In this document: positions 59,403-64,000 of the stretch, piece after piece
Numbering within the stretch: position 1 is the first letter of the stretch
Layout of the letters: each line of letters opens with the position of its first letter
NCBI GenBank assembly: GCA_964482205.1
Contig: CAYZWI010000004.1
Span: 222,818-286,817, forward strand
DNA length: 64,000 nt
Direction of reading: 5' to 3'
Source of the DNA: JAZDGX01 sp964482205
Lineage (GTDB): Bacteria > Eisenbacteria > RBG-16-71-46 > CAIMUX01 > WJJG01
Position numbers and translations under genes: made by a program
The notes under the pieces: generated by a model
Database searches by the model: none
What the model saw: the letters and a program-made list of their open reading frames with translations, nothing else
Told to the model about the DNA's origin: nothing

Positions 59403-60814
59403 CCGGCAACGCACAGGCCACGCGCTTGCCCGCGGCCGGACGCGTTTCGCGCTGGTGGATCCTCGCGCTCCTCTTCGCCCTCGCCCTGGGTGTGGTCGCG
59501 ACCGTTCAGCCCGTGATCGCCGTGCTCGTGGTCGGAGGCGCGATCCTCCTCATCTTCGCGCTCCGCGATCTTTCGCTGCTGATCGCCGCCACGCTGCTCT
59601 TCAACATGATCGGCGAGCCGTACCATCTCGCGCTGCAATCGATCTCGATCGGCGGACTGAATCTCTACGCCAACGACCTGCTGCTGATCCTCCTGGCGTT
59701 GGCGCTCCTTCTGCGCGGCCTGCGCGACCGCGTCGTGCCCGCCTTGCCGAAAGATCCCGTCTCGATCGCGCTGATTCTCTTTCTGGGCTACGGGCTCTTC
59801 TCGCTCGCGCGCAGCATGCCGCTCTTCGGCAGCGCCGCCGTGACGATGTTCCGCGTACGTTTCCTGTACGCGGTGCTCTTCTTCCTCGCGATACCCGCGC
59901 TGGCGGACCCGCGCAGCCGCCGGCGCCTGCTGATCGCGATCCTCATCGCCGCCGCCTGGATCTCGTTGCTCGGCTTCTACAACGCCGCCACGGGAAGCTT
60001 CGTCGGCGGGCGGACGAGCTCGCACACGTATCGCTATCTCTCGAGCCTTCAGGCGCTCGCGATCTATTTCGGATTGAGCTTGCTCATTGGCGTGGTCTGG
60101 TCTCAACGCCGTACGATCGCGTCGCTGCTGCTTGGCGGAATCTATGTCGGCGGAATCCTGATTTCGCAGGCGCGTTCGATCTGGGTGGGCGCGATCGCCG
60201 GGATGCTGGTCGCGGTATTCGGATCGAGCAACTGGAAGCGCAATCTCGTGCGTCTCGCGCTTCCGGTGGGCGTCGTGCTGCTCGTCTTCGTGCTGATCGG
60301 AAGCATGACGGGCCGCGTGGACATCGCGGAAGGCATCGTCACGCGCGCGACCAGCTTCACGACCGCACCCGAGGACTTGACCACCGTCTGGCGGCTGTAT
60401 GTCTGGAGCGAGGCGCTCAATCAGCTTCAAGTGAATCCATTGTTCGGGCTCGGACTCGGGCATCCCTTCGTGTATCTCGATCCGCTGCAGGACACCTGGG
60501 ACGACAGCCGCCAGTTGCACAACACCTATCTGGACCTCGCCTTTTCGAGCGGGGCGATTGCGACCGCGCTGTTCGTTCTGTTTCAAGCGCTGGTCTTCGC
60601 CCGCACCATGCGCGCCGCGAGAAGAACCCGCCGCCGCGAGCTCTCACCGGTGCTGCTCGCTCTCGCCGCAAGCCAGGTGTGCCTTGGCCTCACGGCGTTC
60701 GCGAATGTGGTCGGCGATTCGATGGTGGCGACGATCGATGTGTGGATCCTGAGCGCCGTCTCGATCGTGGTCGCGCGGGAGGCGATGGAAGAGCCGGAAG
60801 CCGCCGAGCGCTGA
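59399..60814 (+). CDS. O-antigen ligase/polymerase-type membrane protein (WaaL/Wzy)
   Basis: 471 aa from ATG 59399 (ATGA overlap). About 11-12 TM helices. The large periplasmic loop includes VWRLYVWSEALNQLQVNPLFGLGLGHPF and RQLHNTYLDLAFSSGAIATALF, the Wzy_C motif with the HNTYL histidine and conserved arginines used by WaaL/PglL-type ligases. It joins or polymerises lipid-linked glycans outside the membrane. Fourth of the plus-strand polysaccharide run. Confidence 0.92.
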   Translation: MTGNAQATRLPAAGRVSRWWILALLFALALGVVATVQPVIAVLVVGGAILLIFALRDLSLLIAATLLFNMIGEPYHLALQSISIGGLNLYANDLLLILLALALLLRGLRDRVVPALPKDPVSIALILFLGYGLFSLARSMPLFGSAAVTMFRVRFLYAVLFFLAIPALADPRSRRRLLIAILIAAAWISLLGFYNAATGSFVGGRTSSHTYRYLSSLQALAIYFGLSLLIGVVWSQRRTIASLLLGGIYVGGILISQARSIWVGAIAGMLVAVFGSSNWKRNLVRLALPVGVVLLVFVLIGSMTGRVDIAEGIVTRATSFTTAPEDLTTVWRLYVWSEALNQLQVNPLFGLGLGHPFVYLDPLQDTWDDSRQLHNTYLDLAFSSGAIATALFVLFQALVFARTMRAARRTRRRELSPVLLALAASQVCLGLTAFANVVGDSMVATIDVWILSAVSIVVAREAMEEPEAAER

Positions 60815-60885
60815 AAGGGCGCAAGACGGACATAGAGGCGGCCTGCCGCGCGCGCCGGGGAGGCGCTGTTCTCGAGGGAAGTGGC

Positions 60886-62313
60886 ATGCGGATCTGCTTC
60901 GTGGCCGACATGAACAGCATTCACAGCCGGAAGTTCATCAGCTACTTCCCGGCGCACGGCCATGAAGTCCAGGTGATCTCGACGACTCCGTTTCGCGGCG
61001 ACGCGTACGGCGGCGCGGAGGACTCGGGCACGAGAGGGACGCTGGCTGAAGGCGCGGGCGGGCAAGAACCGCGTTTGCAGGGCGAGTTTTTTCGGGGCGC
61101 GCGCGTCCTCAACCTGCCCGGGCGCGAGCGTCCGCAAGGGCGTGTGGAACGACGCCTGAGACGCGCGGCCATTGCGTCGGCCGCGCCGCTTCCGAACCTT
61201 CAGTTGCGATGCATTCGCGCGGGCATCGCGCGCGAACTCGATCGTGAACGCGACGCACGCCTGCGTTTCTATGAGAAGAATCGGGAACGCGTGGCCGAGT
61301 GGGTGCGCGAGTTCCACCCGGATCTGCTGCAATGCCTGCGCCTGCCGGTGGAAGGGTACCTGGGCGCTTGCGCGCAACATCCGCGGACGCTGCATTTCTG
61401 CTGGGGAAACGATCTCACCTTGTATTCGAGTTTGTACCCGGCGTTCGGCGCGCTGACACGCGATGCGCTGCGCGGCGCAGCCGGCTTTTTGACCGACTGC
61501 CACCGCGACGAACGGCTCGCGTTTGGTTGGGGACTTCCCCGGCGGACGCCCACCTTGGTCGTGCCGGGAAGCGGCGGCCTGGAGCTTCACGAGTACGATG
61601 CGCACCCCATGCCCGGCTCCGACGGCGCTCAGGCCCGAGGCGAATCCGCAGCGACCGCGGCCGACGCACACTCTCGTGCCGTGCATGCACGCCCTCATGA
61701 AGCGAGCGTCACGCGCGAGCGAACCGTCTTCCTGACCTTGCGAGGCCTCGGCGGGCGCTACACCGACAATCTCCCCGTCGTGCGCGCCATTCCGCGCCTG
61801 CGGGAATTGATCGGCGATGATTTCGCCCTTCGCTTCGCCGGTTCGTTCGAGCCGTATGGCCCTCTGCTGTTGGCGGAGGCGCGAAAGATTCTGGCACCGC
61901 GATCGCGCCGGGGGCGAAAGCGAGACGGCGATGCGGAGCGCTTTTTCGAATTCGTCGGCCGCGTGCCGCACGACCGAGTGGAGGAGATGATTCGAGCGAG
62001 CGACTTCGTCTTCTCCGCTACCTATCATGATGGGACGCCGAATTCGATGTTGGAGACGATGGCCTATGGCGGAATTCCGTTGTGCGGCGATCTGGAATCC
62101 ATTCGCGAGTGGATCGACGACGGAGTGAACGGCTATCTCTTCGACATGAAGGACCCGAACCAGATCGCCGCCACTTTCGCGCGCGCCGTTTCGGAAAGAG
62201 GCAGGCAGGCCGCCTTTCGAGAGCGAAACCGCAAGCTAATCGCCGAGCGCGCGGATTACTCGGTGTGCATGGCGCAGGTCGAGCAGTTCTACGAGCGCGT
62301 GGCGGGACGGTGA
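60886..62313 (+). CDS. GT4-like glycosyltransferase
   Basis: 475 aa from ATG 60886 (GAGGGAAG upstream). MRICFVADMNSIHSRKFISYFPAHGHEVQVISTTPF begins the GT-B fold; LHFCWGNDLTLYSSLYP, FEFVGRVPHDRVEEMIRASDFVFSATYHDGTPNSMLETMAYGGIPLCGDLESIREWIDDGVNGYLF carries the donor-side EX7E-like segment. Two loops (about 45-85 and 235-275) are long and low-complexity. Last gene of the polysaccharide cluster, six bases from the convergent integrase. Confidence 0.9.
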   Translation: MRICFVADMNSIHSRKFISYFPAHGHEVQVISTTPFRGDAYGGAEDSGTRGTLAEGAGGQEPRLQGEFFRGARVLNLPGRERPQGRVERRLRRAAIASAAPLPNLQLRCIRAGIARELDRERDARLRFYEKNRERVAEWVREFHPDLLQCLRLPVEGYLGACAQHPRTLHFCWGNDLTLYSSLYPAFGALTRDALRGAAGFLTDCHRDERLAFGWGLPRRTPTLVVPGSGGLELHEYDAHPMPGSDGAQARGESAATAADAHSRAVHARPHEASVTRERTVFLTLRGLGGRYTDNLPVVRAIPRLRELIGDDFALRFAGSFEPYGPLLLAEARKILAPRSRRGRKRDGDAERFFEFVGRVPHDRVEEMIRASDFVFSATYHDGTPNSMLETMAYGGIPLCGDLESIREWIDDGVNGYLFDMKDPNQIAATFARAVSERGRQAAFRERNRKLIAERADYSVCMAQVEQFYERVAGR

Positions 62314-62319
62314 TGGCTG

Positions 62320-63735
62320 CTACAGCTCATCCAGCGGGCTGTGCATCTCGGGCGCAATCGACGGAAGCACATGCGTGTAGACCATCGTCGTCTCCACATT
62401 CCGATGACCAAGCAAGTCCTGAATCCTGCGGATGTCCACGCCCTTCATGAGCAGGTGAGTCGCAAAGCTATGCCGAAGCGTGTGCACTCCAGCCGGCTTC
62501 GCGAGGCGCGCCTTTCTCACGGCGGACTTCATCGACTTCTGCACCGTCGCGGGGGACACATGCCAGCGCCGAATCGCATGCGCTTCGACATCGGAGCCGA
62601 GCCGGGCAGAGGGAAAAACGAACTGCCAGCCCCACTCCCGGCCGGCGTTCGGATACTTGCGCTGCAGGGCGCCGGGCAACGGCGCCTCTCCCGCGCCTGA
62701 AGCGAGATCGCGCTCGTGCAGAATCTTGACCTTGCGCAAGTGCTCTTCGAGCGCCGGCCTCAATCGCGCGGGCAGGAAGGTGATGCGGTCCTTCTCTCCC
62801 TTGCCGCTGTGGACGCTGATGACTCCGGCCTGGAAATCGATGTCCTTCACTCGAAGGCGGATCGTCTCCCCCAATCGCATCCCCGTGCCATAGATCAATT
62901 CGATCATGAGCCGCCGCGTGCCCGTCAGTTGCCCCAGAATCGAGCGCACCTCGTCGATCGACAAGACGACCGGCAGTCGATGACCGCGCCGCGCGCGCAA
63001 TGTTCCCGACATGTCTCCCAGGTCGGCGAAGAGCACATGGCGATGAAGAAAGAGGAGCGCATTGAACGCCTGGTTCTGCGTGGAGGCGGCCACCTTTCCT
63101 CGCGTGGCGAGAACGCTGAGGTAGGCCTTGGCGTCTTCGGGAACGATCGCGCGGTTGCCGTCCGCCTTCAGGTAGCGCAAGTACCGCCGCACCCAGCCGA
63201 GATAGGCGCGCAGCGTGCGCGGCGAGTAGTGACGGAGCCGAAGGAGGCGCTCCATTTCCGCGAGCGCGACGGCAGGCTTCATCGGTTGGACGGCGCAGGC
63301 CTCTACTCGAGCGGGAGTTTGAGGAGATGGTGGTTGTTGCGGCCCGGACGCCGATGGCGGGAATCGTCTGTTGGAGTTTGCCGGCGCACTTGTGCTTGGC
63401 ACCGCACGGGAACTTGGCGGTCCGGGCCTGCTTTCGGGCACCAGTCCAGGTCCAGGCCCAGGTAGTCGGTTGGCCGAGAGACGCGAGCTCCGAAACTGTC
63501 CGAAGTAGAGGCTGATCGCATCTGCCGCCTGCCGAAGGCGCCAAGCAGGAAGCTGGCCTTCATCAAGGTCGTCGAGAAATGTCTTGAGGGAGTCCTGCCA
63601 TGCCTGCCGCGGCCGGTCGCGCTGGTAGCGAAGGAATCGCCCCACCCATTGCTCGAAGATCGGGACCTGCTGCTCGGTCGCGAGCCTGCGTTCCAGAAGC
63701 CAGGCGGAGAATCCGGTGAGCCGGGTATCGGGCAT
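62320..63735 (-). CDS. intI: Integron integrase (tyrosine recombinase) with duplicated N-terminal domain
   Basis: 471 aa, against 320-340 for typical IntI. GAGGAGG lies eight bases before ATG 63735. Catalytic residues R287 (GTGMRLGE), K312 (SGKGEKDR), H418 and R421 (HTLRHSFATHL), H444 (LLGH) and Y453 (YTHV). The integron-specific extra segment is present: ALQRKYPNAGREWGWQFVFPSARLGSD...IRRWHVSPATVQKSMKSAV. Core-binding SAM-like domain at about 155-235. Ahead of it, residues 15-82 form another helical SAM-like domain, joined by a Pro/Ser-rich linker (84-152). It would recombine attC sites of gene cassettes; cassettes would be expected beyond its start, to the right. Confidence 0.92.
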   Translation of the reverse strand: MPDTRLTGFSAWLLERRLATEQQVPIFEQWVGRFLRYQRDRPRQAWQDSLKTFLDDLDEGQLPAWRLRQAADAISLYFGQFRSSRLSANRLPGPGPGLVPESRPGPPSSRAVPSTSAPANSNRRFPPSASGPQQPPSPQTPARVEACAVQPMKPAVALAEMERLLRLRHYSPRTLRAYLGWVRRYLRYLKADGNRAIVPEDAKAYLSVLATRGKVAASTQNQAFNALLFLHRHVLFADLGDMSGTLRARRGHRLPVVLSIDEVRSILGQLTGTRRLMIELIYGTGMRLGETIRLRVKDIDFQAGVISVHSGKGEKDRITFLPARLRPALEEHLRKVKILHERDLASGAGEAPLPGALQRKYPNAGREWGWQFVFPSARLGSDVEAHAIRRWHVSPATVQKSMKSAVRKARLAKPAGVHTLRHSFATHLLMKGVDIRRIQDLLGHRNVETTMVYTHVLPSIAPEMHSPLDEL

Positions 63736-64000
63736 GAGTGAGCCTCCTCGTGCGGATGGGATGGATGCCCCTTCAGTCTCCCGTCTGCGCGTCGTACGCC
63801 TCAGGCGGCCGAATGCCAGGGCGGCGCGGGATAAACTCTCTCTCTCAGGCGCTTAGTCGCTAGCCGCATAACGCGAAATATGGGACGGGCGGGTGCTATC
63901 GCTCAGGCGGTCCATCGCGGAACGATCGACATGCCGCCGCCTAACCAACGTATCTGGACTCCTCCCGCAAGAGGCAGAGTGATCCCTGATGGCGGGTCTG
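63736..64000. promoter_or_regulatory. Candidate attI/integrase promoter region with repeats
   Basis: 265 bp upstream of the integrase to the window edge, no gene. CTCAGGCG occurs three times in the same orientation (63800-63807, 63844-63851, 63902-63909), and GCCTAAC at 63939-63945 is GTTAGGC on the other strand, the GTTRRRY core of integron sites. GCATAAC at 63866-63872 is a weaker core-like sequence. These could be IntI binding repeats and a recombination core, but the orientation is opposite to a simple attI and no attC pair is complete. Confidence 0.4.

Noticed and set aside
63939..64000. Complete attC site at the right edge
   Set aside because: Only one core heptamer (GCCTAAC) is seen; the matching GTTRRRY and the imperfect palindrome cannot be found before the window ends.
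1..64000. CRISPR arrays, tRNA or rRNA genes
   Set aside because: No regularly spaced identical repeats, and no cloverleaf or rRNA sequence was recognised by eye; a tRNA could still be missed without a covariance search.

Overview
The window is about 64 kb of GC-rich, densely coded bacterial chromosome with no phage or insertion-sequence block. The organism looks like an uncultured diderm of the FCB side of the tree, with Candidatus Eisenbacteria-like lineages the best guess. Three things point there. A secreted protein ends in a FlgD/Por-type Ig-like tail (NPF...WDGRDDAGR...GGIYYIRM). There are outer-membrane barrel proteins. Intergenic spaces are short, with strong GGAGG ribosome sites. This placement is inference, because no rRNA lies in the window.

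Layout. 0-5.3 kb holds a membrane Ser/Thr kinase cut by the window edge, a cysteine-rich secreted protein, and a 992-aa secreted protein with two InhA-like jelly-roll modules, a C39-like peptidase domain and a FlgD-like tail. 5.3-7.7 kb holds 3-methyladenine glycosylase (tag) and a MATE exporter. 7.8-13.5 kb is a phosphate locus, pstS-pstC-pstA-pstB1-pstB2-phoU, followed by a DedA protein; it encodes two dissimilar ATPases whose unusual residues all fall on the same composite ATP site. 13.7-19.9 kb, on the minus strand, holds a secreted oligoendopeptidase F, a POT-like MFS transporter, and a translationally coupled pair of a soluble MgtE-N/CBS protein and an NRAMP-related transporter.

20.8-29.6 kb is one plus-strand cluster. 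Sulfate adenylyltransferase and APS kinase (PAPS synthesis) are followed by two tandem membrane-anchored alkaline-phosphatase-superfamily phosphodiesterases, a 65-aa ribbon-helix-helix-like protein with the same C-terminal LGYL tail as the APS kinase, a three-TM membrane protein and a PHP-domain phosphoesterase. A 27-codon lysine/alanine-rich histone-H1-like gene with a strong terminator follows at 29.8 kb.

30-40 kb holds mutM, a UMF1-type MFS transporter, leuS, an isoaspartyl peptidase/asparaginase, an SDR lacking the YxxxK pair, mobB, a MoaA homologue without the radical-SAM cysteines, and a HEAT-repeat protein. A 670-bp non-coding stretch with DnaA-box-like sequences follows. 41-45 kb holds a thioesterase, a coupled three-gene set (CheD-like, HDOD, CheX-like) whose chemotaxis-type members have lost catalytic residues, and cysS. 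45.9-48.1 kb holds a porin and a second outer-membrane barrel protein. 48.1-52.3 kb, on the minus strand, is a five-gene B12/haem/siderophore-type ABC importer operon that begins with a small secreted protein and ends with a P-loop NTPase.

54-62.3 kb is a surface-polysaccharide cluster: a DUF354 protein, three glycosyltransferases, a flippase and an O-antigen ligase. It abuts an integron-type tyrosine recombinase (62.3-63.7 kb) that has an extra N-terminal domain. The 265 bp upstream of the recombinase carries three copies of an 8-mer and a possible recombination core, but the window ends before any cassette can be seen.

The strongest leads are the asymmetric PstB pair, the cysteine-less MoaA homologue, the CheD/HDOD/CheX-like operon, the PAPS-phosphodiesterase cluster with shared C-terminal tails, and the integron integrase edge.
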